A DNA stretch of 64,000 nt from Microbispora catharanthi (GCF_006334915.2 NZ_VDMA02000007.1:248001-312000); one strand, 5' to 3'. Shown: positions 43,829-52,908, numbered from the stretch's first letter. Numbers and translations: made by a program. The notes: generated by a model not told the origin, from the sequence alone.

Positions 43829-44767
43829 TCAGCGGAGTCCGAGATCATTGAGGAGCAGGGCCGTGCGGCGCGCCTCGCCGACGAGCCATTGGCTGAAGTC
43901 GTCGCCGTCGAGCCACATCGGCGTCCAGTCGTTGCGGTCGCACAGGCTCCGCCAGCCGGGAGTGCCGGTGACGGCCCGGCACAGGTCGAGCAGGGCGTCC
44001 CGCCCCGGCGTGCCGCGGGGGGCGATCAGCCCCGTCCAGTCGGCGTACACGACCCGTACGCCCGACTCCGCCAGCGTCGGCGCGTCCACCCCGGGCAGCC
44101 GCTCGGCGGAGGAGACCGCGAGCGGCCGCAGCCGTCCTGCGCGCACGTGAGGGGCGACCTCGCGCCTGCTGCCGAACCCGAGCGCGAGCCGCCCGTCGAG
44201 GACCGCGGCGACGGCCTGCGCCCTGCTGCCGAACGCGACGTAGTCGAGCAGGCGCGGGTCGGCTCCCAGGCCCTGCGCGGTCATGCCGAGCAGCAGGTGC
44301 TCCGGGCCGCGGTCGGCGCCGCCCGCGACCCTGGGCCCTCCGGGATCGCGTAGCAGCGCGGCGGCGAACTGCTCGAACGTGCGGTAACCCGAGTCGGGCG
44401 AGGCGACCAGCACCTCCCACTCCCCCGTCAGTCGCGCGAGCGGGACGGCCCTGGCGACCAGGAGGGGGTCGCGGGCCAGCGCGCAGGCGGCCAGCAGTGC
44501 GGGATCGGCGATCACCAGGTCGGTCCGCGGCCCGCCCGTCCGGGCGAGAGCCGTCCCGCCGTCGCCGGCCTCCCGCCTGATCCGTACGGCCCGGGCCCAG
44601 CCACGCCCCTCGACGAGCGACTTGAACCCGGCGGCGACGCCGTCCCCGCAGCCTCCGGGCGGGCCCGGGACGGCCAGGGAGAGCTCCCGGCGATGTGGCG
44701 GCGCCTGGACGCCGCACGCGCCCGCGAGGGCCAGGGCCCCCAGCGCGAGGACCGTACGGCGTCGCAT
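43829..44767 (-). CDS. TctC-like tripartite tricarboxylate receptor lipoprotein
   Basis: A 312-residue exported binding protein of the Bug/TctC family. Residues 1-19 are a lipoprotein signal (RRTVLALGALALAGAC). The mature body has DYVAFGSRAQAVAAVLDGRL and PLAVSSAERLPGVDAPTLAE, the family pattern. No TctA or TctB permease gene is nearby, so it is an orphan receptor that may serve a distant permease or a sensor kinase. GGAGGGTG precedes ATG 44767. Its stop lies immediately before the nrdAB promoter, so read-through into nrdAB would pass the riboswitch. Confidence 0.83.
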   Translation of the reverse strand: MRRRTVLALGALALAGACGVQAPPHRRELSLAVPGPPGGCGDGVAAGFKSLVEGRGWARAVRIRREAGDGGTALARTGGPRTDLVIADPALLAACALARDPLLVARAVPLARLTGEWEVLVASPDSGYRTFEQFAAALLRDPGGPRVAGGADRGPEHLLLGMTAQGLGADPRLLDYVAFGSRAQAVAAVLDGRLALGFGSRREVAPHVRAGRLRPLAVSSAERLPGVDAPTLAESGVRVVYADWTGLIAPRGTPGRDALLDLCRAVTGTPGWRSLCDRNDWTPMWLDGDDFSQWLVGEARRTALLLNDLGLR

Positions 44768-45091
44768 GTCGGCACCCTCCTACCCGAAGAGCCCCTTACA
44801 CGCACAGACTATGAGTAACTACACCATGTCACCACATAACGGACGTTACGGCTGCGGTGATCGGTAGGCGGGCCGCGGCGGTGGCCTGCGGGAGCACGAG
44901 GGTCGTGCCGCTTGCTGCCAGAGGACGTGGACATGCGGGAGGGCGGTGGCAGGAAGCTGCAATCCCCGGGCAACATGCTGCCGCCGAATTGCCTGGTTCC
45001 GGGGCTATGAAAAGCGCACAGTTGATTGCGCGAGGACGAAACAGCCCACAGAAAAGCCCGCGCCTCGCGCCCACACCCCTAGCCTGTCCGG
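44768..45091. other. 324-bp intergenic region
   Basis: Between divergent genes. A 12-bp palindrome TAACGGACGTTA lies at 44837-44848. TAGCCT (45080-45085) six bases before ATG 45092 suggests a leaderless promoter for the next gene. Nothing else recognised. Confidence 0.5.
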
Positions 45092-45715
45092 ATGGGCACC
45101 GACATCTACGGATTCATAGAGATGCGTCACCCGCACGCCGACGAGGACTGGTACGAGGGAGACGCGTGGAGCGTTTCCCTGCCTCTTTACCCGCTCTATG
45201 GCGTCAATGACTACGCATCGCTCGGTTGCCTCTTCGGCATTCGCAACCGGCTTGACTGGGCCCCTGTCGCGGCCGGCCGTGGCCTGCCGGCCGACGTTTC
45301 AGGACCCGTCCGTACCCACTATGAGAACTGCGCGCGGTTGGATGCCGCCATTCATGGCAGCACATGGGTCTCATGGGCGGAGCTTCGTGATCTGGACATG
45401 ACCGTCCGCCCCGCCGCCCGAGGAGTGCTCGATGTGCACTCGGAAGGCGGCTACTCGATCACGCGGTATCGGATCGACGACCGGTGGCCCGATGAGGTCG
45501 TCGAGCGGTACGGCATGCCGCCCTTGGGCACCTCGCCCGTCGGGGCCCCCGCGGGCCGCTGGGAGATCTCGGGACAGACCCTCGAGTACGGCCCGGTGAC
45601 GCGACTGGACGTGCTGGGACCGGGCACCGGGTGGGAGCACGTCTTCGCGGTGATGCGGGCGCTGGCGCAGCGGTTCGGGCCCGAAGGCGTGCGTCTGGTC
45701 GTCTGGTTCGACTGA
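45092..45715 (+). CDS. hypothetical protein (MGTDIxGxIE family)
   Basis: A 207-residue soluble protein of unknown function. It starts MGTDIYGFIEMRHPHADEDW, a pattern I associate with hypothetical proteins found in actinobacteria and in some phages, and has GVNDYASLGCLFGIRNR near residue 45. The second half is mixed alpha/beta with Trp-rich segments and ends in LVVWFD. Its codon use is a little less GC-rich at the start than in neighbours. Start ATG 45092 lies six bases after TAGCCT, implying leaderless translation. No partner gene is adjacent. Confidence 0.75.
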   Translation: MGTDIYGFIEMRHPHADEDWYEGDAWSVSLPLYPLYGVNDYASLGCLFGIRNRLDWAPVAAGRGLPADVSGPVRTHYENCARLDAAIHGSTWVSWAELRDLDMTVRPAARGVLDVHSEGGYSITRYRIDDRWPDEVVERYGMPPLGTSPVGAPAGRWEISGQTLEYGPVTRLDVLGPGTGWEHVFAVMRALAQRFGPEGVRLVVWFD

Positions 45716-45950
45716 GGGCGCCGTCCCGCTTTCGGGCGGGTTCCGCTTGCTGTCAGGGGCGCGGGCACGCAGGACGCGATCGTCTCCGCCGCCGTCGCCG
45801 CCAACAAAAGTCGCCAGGCGTGAGACCGACGTCAGAATACGCGTCCCGAGAGATGTCAGATTCGTCAGACCCGGCACCCGTACAAGACTGCGGCGACCCC
45901 TTCACCGGCTCGTCACGCCGCGCCGGACTCCGCCGGCCCTCCCCTTCCCT
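45716..45950. other. 235-bp intergenic region
   Basis: Between two convergent genes. Composition is slightly lower in GC than the flanks. I see no stable terminator, tRNA or conserved frame. Confidence 0.4.
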
Positions 45951-46226
45951 TCACTTGCCGAGCAGGGCGTCGCCCACGAGTTGGACGGCGTATCCGATCA
46001 CCGCGCCAAGGAGCAACTGGGCCCACTGCGTCCGATTGAGACGCGCCTGGAGAAGGTTCACCAGCTCCTCCAGCTCGGTCCGCTGCGGCGCCGACTCGGG
46101 CAACTGCTGCCGGGCGATCTGCCGTACGCGCCCGAACTGCTCACGGCTCCGGCGTGCGGCCCGCACCAGGGTGAACACGAGTACGGCGACGACGGGCAGC
46201 GCCATCGCGAAGTAGGTCACATGCAT
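45951..46226 (-). CDS. small membrane protein with coiled coil
   Basis: A 91-residue protein: an N-terminal membrane helix (YFAMALPVVAVLVFTLVRAA), an amphipathic Arg/Gln/Glu-rich helix of about 45 residues (LEELVNLLQARLNRTQWAQL) and a second hydrophobic segment (LLLGAVIGYAVQLVGDALLG). Third-position G/C bias is high, supporting a real gene. The family is not recognised. It lies 94 bp downstream of glmS on the same strand and may be its last cistron. Confidence 0.6.
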   Translation of the reverse strand: MHVTYFAMALPVVAVLVFTLVRAARRSREQFGRVRQIARQQLPESAPQRTELEELVNLLQARLNRTQWAQLLLGAVIGYAVQLVGDALLGK

Positions 46227-46320
46227 ACCCGTACATCGGCGCCGGGCCGCGCGGCATTGCGCCGAACCCCGGACCGTCCGGCTCGCGTCCCCGGCGCGAG
46301 CCGGACGGGGAGCGGAGGGG

Positions 46321-48138
46321 CTACTCGACCGTCACGCTCTTGGCGAGGTTGCGCGGGCGGTCGACGTCGCGGTCCAGGGCGACGGCGGCGTGGTAGGCGA
46401 ACAGCTGCAGCGGGATCGTGAGCAGGATGGGGTCGAGCTCGACCTCGTTCTTGGGCACCACGATGCAGTCGTCGGCCGCCTCGGAGGTGCGGTGGCCGAC
46501 CATGAGGATCCGCCCGTGCCGGGCCCGGATCTCGCCCAGCGTGGTGAGGTTCTTGTCCAGCAGCTCGTCGTCGGGGACGATCGCGACCGTCGGCAGCTCG
46601 GGGCTGATCAGCGCGAGCGGGCCGTGCTTGAGCTCGCTCGCCGGATACGCCTCGGCGTGGACGTAGGAGATCTCCTTGAGCTTCTGCGCGCCCTCGCGGG
46701 CCACCGGGTAGCCGCGCACCCGGCCGACGAACATCATGCCCGGCGAGTCGGCGTACTTCTTCGCCAGCTCCCTGATCCGGTCCTCCAGCGTGAGGATCTC
46801 CTTGATCTGCTCGGGGAGCCGGCGCAGGCCCTCGCAGATCCTGCGGCCGTCGGCCGGCGACAGGTCGCGTACGCGGCCGAGGTGCAGGGCGAGCAGCGCG
46901 AACGCCACGGCCGTGGAGATGAACGCCTTGGTGGAGGCCACCGAGACCTCGGGACCGGCGTGCAGGTAGATGCCGCCGTCGGTCTCCCGGGCGATGGCGC
47001 TGCCGACGGTGTTGACGATGCCGAGCACCCGGCCGCCCTTGCGCTTGAGCTCCTGCACGGCGGCGAGCGTGTCGTAGGTCTCCCCCGACTGGCTGATCGC
47101 GACGTACAGGGTGTCGGGCTCGACGACGGGGCTGCGGTAGCGGAACTCCGACGCGGGCTCGGCGTCGGCGGGGATGCGGGCCAGCTCCTCGATGAGCTGC
47201 GCGCCCATCTGGCCGGAGTAGTACGCGGACCCGCAGCCGATGATCTTCACCCGGCGGAACGAGCGGGTCTCGCGGGCGTCCATGTTCAGGCCGCCGAGGT
47301 GGGCGATGTGGAACCGGTCGTCGAGCCGGCCGCGCAGCGTGCGGGCGACCGTGTCGGGCTGCTCGGAGATCTCCTTGAGCAGGTAGTGCTCGTAGCCGCC
47401 GTTGTCGTAGTGGCCGGCGTCCCAGTCGACCGTGAACGGCTCCTTGGCCGTCTCCCTGGCGTCGCCGGTGAACGTGTTGAACCCGTCGGCCTTGATGACC
47501 GCGAGCTCACCGTCCTCCAGGTGGACGACCTGGCGCGTGTAGCGGATGAGCGCGGCGACGTCGGAGGCGGCGAACATCTCCTTCTCGCCGAGGCCGAGCA
47601 CGATCGGGCTGCCGTTGCGGGCCACCACGATCTCGCCGGGCCGCTGCGCGTCGATGACGGCGATGCCGTACGTGCCGACCACGCTCTTCAGCGCCCGCAG
47701 GACGGCCTCCCGCAGCGAGTCGGTGTCCTTGACCACGCGCCCGATGAGATGCGAGAGCACCTCGCTGTCGGTCTCGCTCTCGAACTTCACACCCTCGCCC
47801 TCCAGGCGGCGGCGCAGCTCGTCGGCGTTCTCGATGATGCCGTTGTGCACGACGGCGATCCGCTGCTCCTGGTCGAGGTGCGGGTGCGCGTTCACATCGC
47901 TGGGCGCGCCGTGCGTGGCCCACCGGGTGTGGCCGATGCCGCTCGTGCCCTTGAACTTCGCGGGCACCGCCGCCGCCAGGTCGGCGACCCGGCCCTTGAC
48001 CTTGCGCGTCTTGAGGCTCTTGGCGTTCACGACGGCGAGGCCGGCCGAGTCGTAGCCCCGGTACTCCAGCCGCTGGAGACCTTCGAGCAGGATGGGCGCC
48101 GCATCCTTAGGCCCGACGTAAGCGACGATTCCGCACAT
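46321..48138 (-). CDS. glmS: glutamine-fructose-6-phosphate aminotransferase (isomerising)
   Basis: A 605-residue enzyme making glucosamine-6-phosphate, first step to UDP-GlcNAc for peptidoglycan. The N-terminal glutaminase domain begins MCGIVAYVG, with Cys2 the nucleophile after Met removal, plus GHTRWATHGAPSDVNAHPH. Two SIS domains follow with IIGCGSAYYSGQMGAQ, AISQSGETYDTLAAV and the C-terminal DRPRNLAKSVTVE. AGGAG precedes the ATG, nine bases after a small upstream gene with which it forms an operon. No glmS ribozyme fits in that gap. Confidence 0.97.
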   Translation of the reverse strand: MCGIVAYVGPKDAAPILLEGLQRLEYRGYDSAGLAVVNAKSLKTRKVKGRVADLAAAVPAKFKGTSGIGHTRWATHGAPSDVNAHPHLDQEQRIAVVHNGIIENADELRRRLEGEGVKFESETDSEVLSHLIGRVVKDTDSLREAVLRALKSVVGTYGIAVIDAQRPGEIVVARNGSPIVLGLGEKEMFAASDVAALIRYTRQVVHLEDGELAVIKADGFNTFTGDARETAKEPFTVDWDAGHYDNGGYEHYLLKEISEQPDTVARTLRGRLDDRFHIAHLGGLNMDARETRSFRRVKIIGCGSAYYSGQMGAQLIEELARIPADAEPASEFRYRSPVVEPDTLYVAISQSGETYDTLAAVQELKRKGGRVLGIVNTVGSAIARETDGGIYLHAGPEVSVASTKAFISTAVAFALLALHLGRVRDLSPADGRRICEGLRRLPEQIKEILTLEDRIRELAKKYADSPGMMFVGRVRGYPVAREGAQKLKEISYVHAEAYPASELKHGPLALISPELPTVAIVPDDELLDKNLTTLGEIRARHGRILMVGHRTSEAADDCIVVPKNEVELDPILLTIPLQLFAYHAAVALDRDVDRPRNLAKSVTVE

Positions 48139-48146
48139 AACCGCTC

Positions 48147-48422
48147 CTATCCGTAAACGATCCGCCGGAGCTGGCGCAGGGTCAGCTCCGGTGCCGCGAC
48201 ACGTCTTCCCGCGAGCTCGGCGGAGATTCTGGGAAAGATCTGGTCGTTCGTCAGCCCCCTCGACTTGAGTTCGCCGTGGCGGCGCCGCACGTACTCTTCC
48301 GCGGGCTCGCCGAAGTACGTCAGGACGTCGGCCACCACGCGAGCCGCCTCCCCCGGCCCCAATGAAGTGGTCCGGGTGAGGTGGCCGATCAGATCCTCGA
48401 AGGGATGCCGTGCCGTGGACAC
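48147..48422 (-). CDS. conserved protein of unknown function upstream of glmS
   Basis: A 91-residue all-helical protein from GTG 48422. The C-terminal half EELKSRG-like run (HGELKSRGLTNDQIFPRISA followed by RRVAAPELTLRQLRRIVYG) matches a conserved domain found in small proteins across bacteria, often ending RQLRRIVYG, function unknown and DNA- or RNA-binding in look. TAGGGT lies eight bases before the GTG, so the start may be near-leaderless. A 13-residue longer frame exists but is unlikely. It probably shares a transcript with glmS, eight bases downstream. Confidence 0.7.
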   Translation of the reverse strand: MSTARHPFEDLIGHLTRTTSLGPGEAARVVADVLTYFGEPAEEYVRRRHGELKSRGLTNDQIFPRISAELAGRRVAAPELTLRQLRRIVYG

Positions 48423-48464
48423 AGAGCAGGACCCTAACGCAGCAAGGACGCCGACTAACAAGTT

Positions 48465-48486
48465 TCCTGCCCGTTTTCGGGCAGGA
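48465..48486. terminator. 9-bp hairpin between two leftward genes
   Basis: TCCTGCCCG-TTTT-CGGGCAGGA, a perfect stem with a four-base loop, 42 bp past the lipoprotein stop and just upstream of the small gene before glmS. It probably ends the lipoprotein transcript. Confidence 0.7.
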
Positions 48487-48527
48487 TCAGTCCGGAGATC
48501 GCCCCGGGTCGCGTCCTCTTGGGCGCC

Positions 48528-49355
48528 TCACTCCTCCAGGACGATGTCGGCCACGCGAAGCGACATGACCCTGGGATCGTCGGCGAGGGGCAGCAGGTCC
48601 GCGGGCCACCCGCTGAGGACGAAGCCGTGAACGCCACGATCGGGGACGGATTTGAGCTCGTCCAGATGCAGCCCGAAGGCGGCCAGCGCCTTCTCGTCGC
48701 CCGGCCCGAGCAGAGAGACCCAGGTCTCGAACTCCTGGGTGAGTGACGGTTTGACGCCCGACGAGCACCAGGCGTCGAAGCCCCGGGAGTCGCAGTACTT
48801 GGAGCCGTCCCAGGACAGGGGCTTTCCGTTCGGCCCGGTGGAGAACAGCAGCACGTCCGGCGTCCTGACGGTGAGCTTCGTCACCTCGGGCTCGGGCAGC
48901 GACTCGCGCAACCCGACGACCACCTCGACCTTCACGGACGAACCGAGCGACCGCAGCACACGCTTCACCTGCCGTCTCTCGTCCTCGTCCTGCAGCGGCT
49001 CCGCATCGAGCTTCACGAGCGCGGCCGTCAGGCTCCACCCGCTCAGGTTCCTCGAGACGTCCGCCGCGCCCTCGGCATCGTCGACCCGAGTGCTCCACCC
49101 CCCGTATTCCGAGCCAGTAGAGGGCGACGGCCGCCGGGCTTCGACTGTGGTCCAACCCTCACGGTAGTCGTCGCCGGCTCCACCGAATTGGACGACCCGG
49201 TAATCGGGATTCGTCACCGCCAGGAGGTTCCTCCAGACAGCCATCGCGTGCCCGTCATCCGTGCGCGCGGAGCACCCGCCGACCCCGGCCACGAGCATCC
49301 CGATCAGGACGACGGGAAGAACCAGTGGCCGCTTCCTGCGTGTTCGCCCTGTCAT
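48528..49355 (-). CDS. lipoprotein, paralogue of the next upstream gene
   Basis: A 275-residue exported lipoprotein. The signal ends in VAGVGGC (lipobox). The mature region has GGWSTRVDDAEGAADVSRNL, a Cys pair in SKYCDSRGFDAWCSSGVKP and a C-terminal block FETWVSLLGPGDEKALAAFG with VHGFVLSGWPADLLPLADDP. The latter two blocks align with FQQWVGSLADDDRHNLRRLG and VYGFVVNWMTREDLLGLLGK of the neighbouring protein, so the two genes are diverged tandem duplicates. Function unknown. Start ATG 49355, 13 bp after the stop of the paralogue, one transcript. Confidence 0.8.
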   Translation of the reverse strand: MTGRTRRKRPLVLPVVLIGMLVAGVGGCSARTDDGHAMAVWRNLLAVTNPDYRVVQFGGAGDDYREGWTTVEARRPSPSTGSEYGGWSTRVDDAEGAADVSRNLSGWSLTAALVKLDAEPLQDEDERRQVKRVLRSLGSSVKVEVVVGLRESLPEPEVTKLTVRTPDVLLFSTGPNGKPLSWDGSKYCDSRGFDAWCSSGVKPSLTQEFETWVSLLGPGDEKALAAFGLHLDELKSVPDRGVHGFVLSGWPADLLPLADDPRVMSLRVADIVLEE

Positions 49356-49368
49356 CGGCGCCTCCTAC

Positions 49369-50238
49369 TCAGTGCGGCACGCGATCGGAGTGGGGCACCG
49401 CCTCAACGACGTAGACGTTGCGCACATCCGGCTTCCCGAGCAGGCCCAAGAGGTCTTCCCTCGTCATCCAGTTGACGACGAAACCGTACACATGGCCGTC
49501 GGCGGCGGCGTCGCGTAAGACCTTCAGATCAAGACCGAGCCTGCGCAGGTTGTGCCGGTCGTCATCGGCCAGCGAGCCGACCCACTGCTGGAACTGCTTC
49601 GTCGCGGAGCGCTCGTCGCAATCGCCCAATCCGCGTTCGGCGCAACCGCCGAGAGCCGACCAGAAGACCGGCTTCGCCACCGCCGGGACCGCCGACGACA
49701 TGAAGAAGTACTTGTCCATGTCCTGTGGACCGAAGCCGTACGGCTTCATCTCCTCGACGAGCTCCGGCTCGGCGAGGGGCCTCGTCAATTCCACGAGAGC
49801 CGTCGCGCGCACCGCTTTCCCGAGTCCTCTGACCTCTCGCTCCGCCGCTTCCCGCACGACAGGATCCACCCCCTTGCCGCCGGCAAATTCCCGCAGATAA
49901 CCGGTCATATCCGTGCTGGGGAACGAGGGGACGACGGTGAGGTCGCCCAGCGCGTTCTCCACCACCTCCTGCCGGCCGTTTGAGTCACCGGACGACTGCC
50001 GCTCGAAGGACAGCGGGAGGGTGAGTGAGAACACTCCATCCGGAGGTTGTAAGCGCATCCGGTACTCCGGGTGGGCGACCTGCGTCGCATTCCCGAGAAC
50101 CGTCAGCATTCGGTGCGCCCGCCGCGCGGACGTCGAAAGGAACCACACGGCGACCCCGGCCAGCGTCATGCATATCGCCAGGCCGATCAGGCCGGTCATC
50201 CGCATGCCCCGCGTACGCCCATCGGTTGGACCAGCCAT
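49369..50238 (-). CDS. membrane-anchored envelope protein, paralogue of the lipoprotein
   Basis: A 289-residue protein with an uncleaved N-terminal membrane helix (MTGLIGLAICMTLAGVAVWF) instead of a lipobox, then an extracytoplasmic domain. It has LGNATQVAHPEYRMRLQPPD, matching VTNPDYRVVQ of the lipoprotein, a Cys pair in GGCAERGLGDCDERS, and the shared C-terminal block. The anchors differ but the domain is shared. AAAGG lies eight bases before ATG 50238. First gene of the pair. Function unknown. Confidence 0.78.
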   Translation of the reverse strand: MAGPTDGRTRGMRMTGLIGLAICMTLAGVAVWFLSTSARRAHRMLTVLGNATQVAHPEYRMRLQPPDGVFSLTLPLSFERQSSGDSNGRQEVVENALGDLTVVPSFPSTDMTGYLREFAGGKGVDPVVREAAEREVRGLGKAVRATALVELTRPLAEPELVEEMKPYGFGPQDMDKYFFMSSAVPAVAKPVFWSALGGCAERGLGDCDERSATKQFQQWVGSLADDDRHNLRRLGLDLKVLRDAAADGHVYGFVVNWMTREDLLGLLGKPDVRNVYVVEAVPHSDRVPH

Positions 50239-51130
50239 ACATCCAGCCTTTCCGATTGCCGTGACGATGCCCTAGCCACAATAAGCAATGACCTTCACCC
50301 GCTGCGCGCCCGTCAGCGTGTATACCAAGGCCCGAGCGGCACGATCTGCACTCGTTCAAGCGCCACCGGCACCGATGCCGACTGGATGCTGAAGGCGTTG
50401 CCAGGAAACGTTTCGCGAGACGCCGCCGGGGCGCGGTTCGCGACATGCTGAATCACTCGCCCGCGGTCGAAGGGCAGGGTGCGTACCGGCCGCGACACTC
50501 ATCAGGAGCCGGGATCAACCCGCACGACTGTCCCTATCGTCAGATGTGACGCGGGTCGTGGTGATACCGGAGACTCACTCCGCCGCCACCACGACTATCC
50601 AACAGTCCGGACTGTCGCCACTGGTAGGCCCCCCGTCTCGAGCACCACCACGACCAGGGCGGCTACCAGCGCTTTGCCCCTCCCTGGTCACCGTGCAGAA
50701 ACCGTCGGTGATGCCAGGAGAACGCTTTGCGACTTTCTCACAAATACCCCGTTCGCGAGTATGCGGGATGTCACGTGAACTTGTATCAGCAATACACTGG
50801 TCCGCACAACACCTGGGCGAATAATCTAGATAGGCTCCGGCCCGGCGGCAAACGTCGCCAAATTCGGGAAATTGAATAGTCCCGCAAACTTCCCTCGCCG
50901 TAACGAGGCGAGCACGGAGAAGGGCGCCTCGTACAGGAAACGGCAGGTCCAGCAAGAACAGAGGCGGCGGGAGGGGTATGTCCTTCCCGCCGCTCAGAAC
51001 CGGCCCGTGTTCCGGGACGTGATCACATGACTTGGACACTGGCATGACGGCCTGATCGTCAGATTGTCCCGCGCCAGGCAGTGTCGTGAGCGTCGGCGGC
51101 AGGCAGTGCCACAACAGGACCGGGGCCGGG
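50239..51130. other. gene-poor, lower-GC region of about 890 bp
   Basis: Stop codons occur in all frames more often than elsewhere and third-position bias is absent, so no gene is called. It has a 14-bp perfect palindrome ACAGTCCGGACTGT at 50602-50615 and a hairpin at 50964-50993. A stretch at 50750-50880 is markedly A/T-rich. It may be eroded DNA or a large regulatory gap upstream of the 49369-50238 gene. No transposase fragment or paired terminal repeats were found. Confidence 0.5.
50964..50993. terminator. 9-bp hairpin downstream of the DJ-1-like gene
   Basis: GCGGCGGGA (50964-50972) pairs with TCCCGCCGC (50985-50993) around a 12-base loop, 138 bp beyond the stop of the leftward DJ-1-like gene. 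It is a candidate terminator without a U-tract. Confidence 0.45.
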
Positions 51131-51826
51131 TCAGTTCAGCGTCTTCAGCAGTGCGGCGGCCAGCGGGGCGGACGAAGCCGGGTTCTGCCCGGTGTGCAGG
51201 GTGCGGTCGACGACGACGTGCGGTGCCCACGGCGCGCCGGCGGAGAAGCGCAGGCCCAGCGCCACCAGCCGGTCCTCCAGCACCCACTCCATCCGGTCGG
51301 CGAGGCCGGCCTGCTCCTCCTCCGCCCTGGTGAAGCCGGTGACGCGGTAGCCGACGAAGGGCGAGGTCCCGTCACCGTCCGCGGTGCCGGCCAAGGCGGC
51401 CACACCATGGCAGACGAGGCCGAGCGGCGTGCCGGACTCGATCGCCACGGTGAGCAACCGGGCCGAGTCGGCGTCGGACGCGAGGTCCTCCATCGGCCCG
51501 TGCCCGCCCGGGTAGAACACGGCCGCGTACTCGCCCGGGTCGGCCTTCTCCAATGCGATCGGACGGCGTAGTTCCACGGCGGTCTCCAGCGCCGCGGCGA
51601 CGGCGTCCGCGCCCTCCTGCCTCCCGTTGAACTCCGGCGCCAAGCTGGCCCGGTCGACCGGCGGCACGACACCGCCCGGAGTCGCGACGACGACCTCGTA
51701 CCCCGTCTCCGTGAACGCGCGGTACGGCGCGAGGAACTCCTCCGCCCAGTAGCCGGTGGGGTGCGAGGTGCCGTCGGCCAGCCTCAACTGGCCGGTGCCG
51801 GTCATGACGAAAAGGATCTGTGCCAT
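51131..51826 (-). CDS. DJ-1/PfpI (class I glutamine amidotransferase-like) protein
   Basis: A 231-residue protein of the Hsp31/HchA-type branch. The catalytic Glu is in SHPTGYWAEEFLAPYRAF, the nucleophile Cys and His in LGLVCHGVAALAG and an acidic loop in FYPGGHGPMEDLASD. These proteins act as glyoxalases, deglycases or chaperones under carbonyl or redox stress. ATG 51826 has no strong ribosome site, and a 12-residue longer frame exists. It is divergent from a LysR regulator with about 120 bp between, which likely controls it. Confidence 0.88.
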   Translation of the reverse strand: MAQILFVMTGTGQLRLADGTSHPTGYWAEEFLAPYRAFTETGYEVVVATPGGVVPPVDRASLAPEFNGRQEGADAVAAALETAVELRRPIALEKADPGEYAAVFYPGGHGPMEDLASDADSARLLTVAIESGTPLGLVCHGVAALAGTADGDGTSPFVGYRVTGFTRAEEEQAGLADRMEWVLEDRLVALGLRFSAGAPWAPHVVVDRTLHTGQNPASSAPLAAALLKTLN

Positions 51827-51948
51827 TGCTGTGACTCTCTCGACGGGCCTCGGCATGTACACGAGGCGCGGTGAGTCGGCGGCCTCGCCGACGACGACAG
51901 TCGGACAGTAAGTCGCCGCACCATCGGAAGACCAATAGCCTTCTCACT

Positions 51949-52881
51949 ATGACCCATAGGGATTCCGATGGGACCATCCACGATCGGGGCCCGCTGGATC
52001 TCACGCTGCTGCGCACGTTCCTCGCCGTGCACCGGGCCGGTTCCCTCACCGGAGGAGCGCAGTTGCTGGGGCTGTCCCAGCCGACCGTGACCGCCCAGAT
52101 ACGCAGTCTCGAACAGCAACTGGAGCGCCAGTTGTTCGAACGGCTGCCCCGAGGGGTGGCGCCCACCCCGGTGGCCGACGAACTGGCCGCACAGGTCGCC
52201 GGGCCTCTCGACGCGCTGGCCGCGGTCGCGGAACGGGGCCAGTCGGGAAGCGATTCCTCCGAACCGGTGCATCTGGGCGGTCCCGCCGAACTGTTGTGCG
52301 TACGGGCGCTGCCCGCCCTGGCGCCGCTGGTGGATCGGGGCGTGCGGCTGCGGGTGACCACCGGCCTCGCCGACGACCTGCTCGACGGACTGCGCGCCGG
52401 GCGCTTCGACCTGGTCCTGTCCGCCGTACGTCCGCGAGGGCGATCGGTCGTCGCAGAACCGCTTATGGACGAGGAGTTCGTACTGGTGGCAGCGCCGTCC
52501 TGGGCCGCGCGGATCGGTCCCGTCGGCTGCGACGATCCCGGCCCCCTGCGCGATGCCCCGCTGGTCGCCTACGCCGAGGACCTGCCCATCATCCGCAGGT
52601 ACTGGAGGCACGTGTTCCGCACGCGCCCGCCGATGTCACCGGCCGTGGTCGTGCCGGACCTTCGCGGCGTGCTGGCCGCGGTCGCCGCCGGTGCCGGGAT
52701 CAGCGTCCTCCCCCGCTACCTGTGCCTTCGTGAGCTGCGCGCGGGGGAGGTCGTGCCACTCCTCGACCCCGGCGACCCGCCCATCAACACCCCGTTTCTC
52801 GCCCGCCGCGCGGGCGCGCCGGAGCGGCCCCATGTCTCCCTCGTCCGGGAGGTGCTGCTCGCCTCGGCGCGCGAGTGGTAG
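51949..52881 (+). CDS. LysR-family transcriptional regulator
   Basis: A 310-residue regulator. The winged HTH is at residues 17-75 (LTLLRTFLAVHRAGSLTGGA, LSQPTVTAQIRSLEQQL), followed by a periplasmic-binding-like effector domain ending in ISVLPRYLCLRELRAGEVV. It probably activates or represses the divergent DJ-1-like gene. ATG 51949 is seven bases after TAGCCT. CTATG-ACC-CATAG (51947-51959) spans the start codon and may be its autoregulatory site. Confidence 0.92.
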   Translation: MTHRDSDGTIHDRGPLDLTLLRTFLAVHRAGSLTGGAQLLGLSQPTVTAQIRSLEQQLERQLFERLPRGVAPTPVADELAAQVAGPLDALAAVAERGQSGSDSSEPVHLGGPAELLCVRALPALAPLVDRGVRLRVTTGLADDLLDGLRAGRFDLVLSAVRPRGRSVVAEPLMDEEFVLVAAPSWAARIGPVGCDDPGPLRDAPLVAYAEDLPIIRRYWRHVFRTRPPMSPAVVVPDLRGVLAAVAAGAGISVLPRYLCLRELRAGEVVPLLDPGDPPINTPFLARRAGAPERPHVSLVREVLLASAREW

Positions 52882-52908
52882 CCACACCGCGGCGGACCCC
52901 AGCTGGAT

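Noticed and set aside
48139-48146. glmS ribozyme upstream of glmS
   Set aside because: Only eight bases separate glmS from the upstream gene, and no ribozyme core is present.
50239-51130. Insertion sequence remnant
   Set aside because: No transposase-like frame, paired terminal repeats or target duplication could be found by eye.
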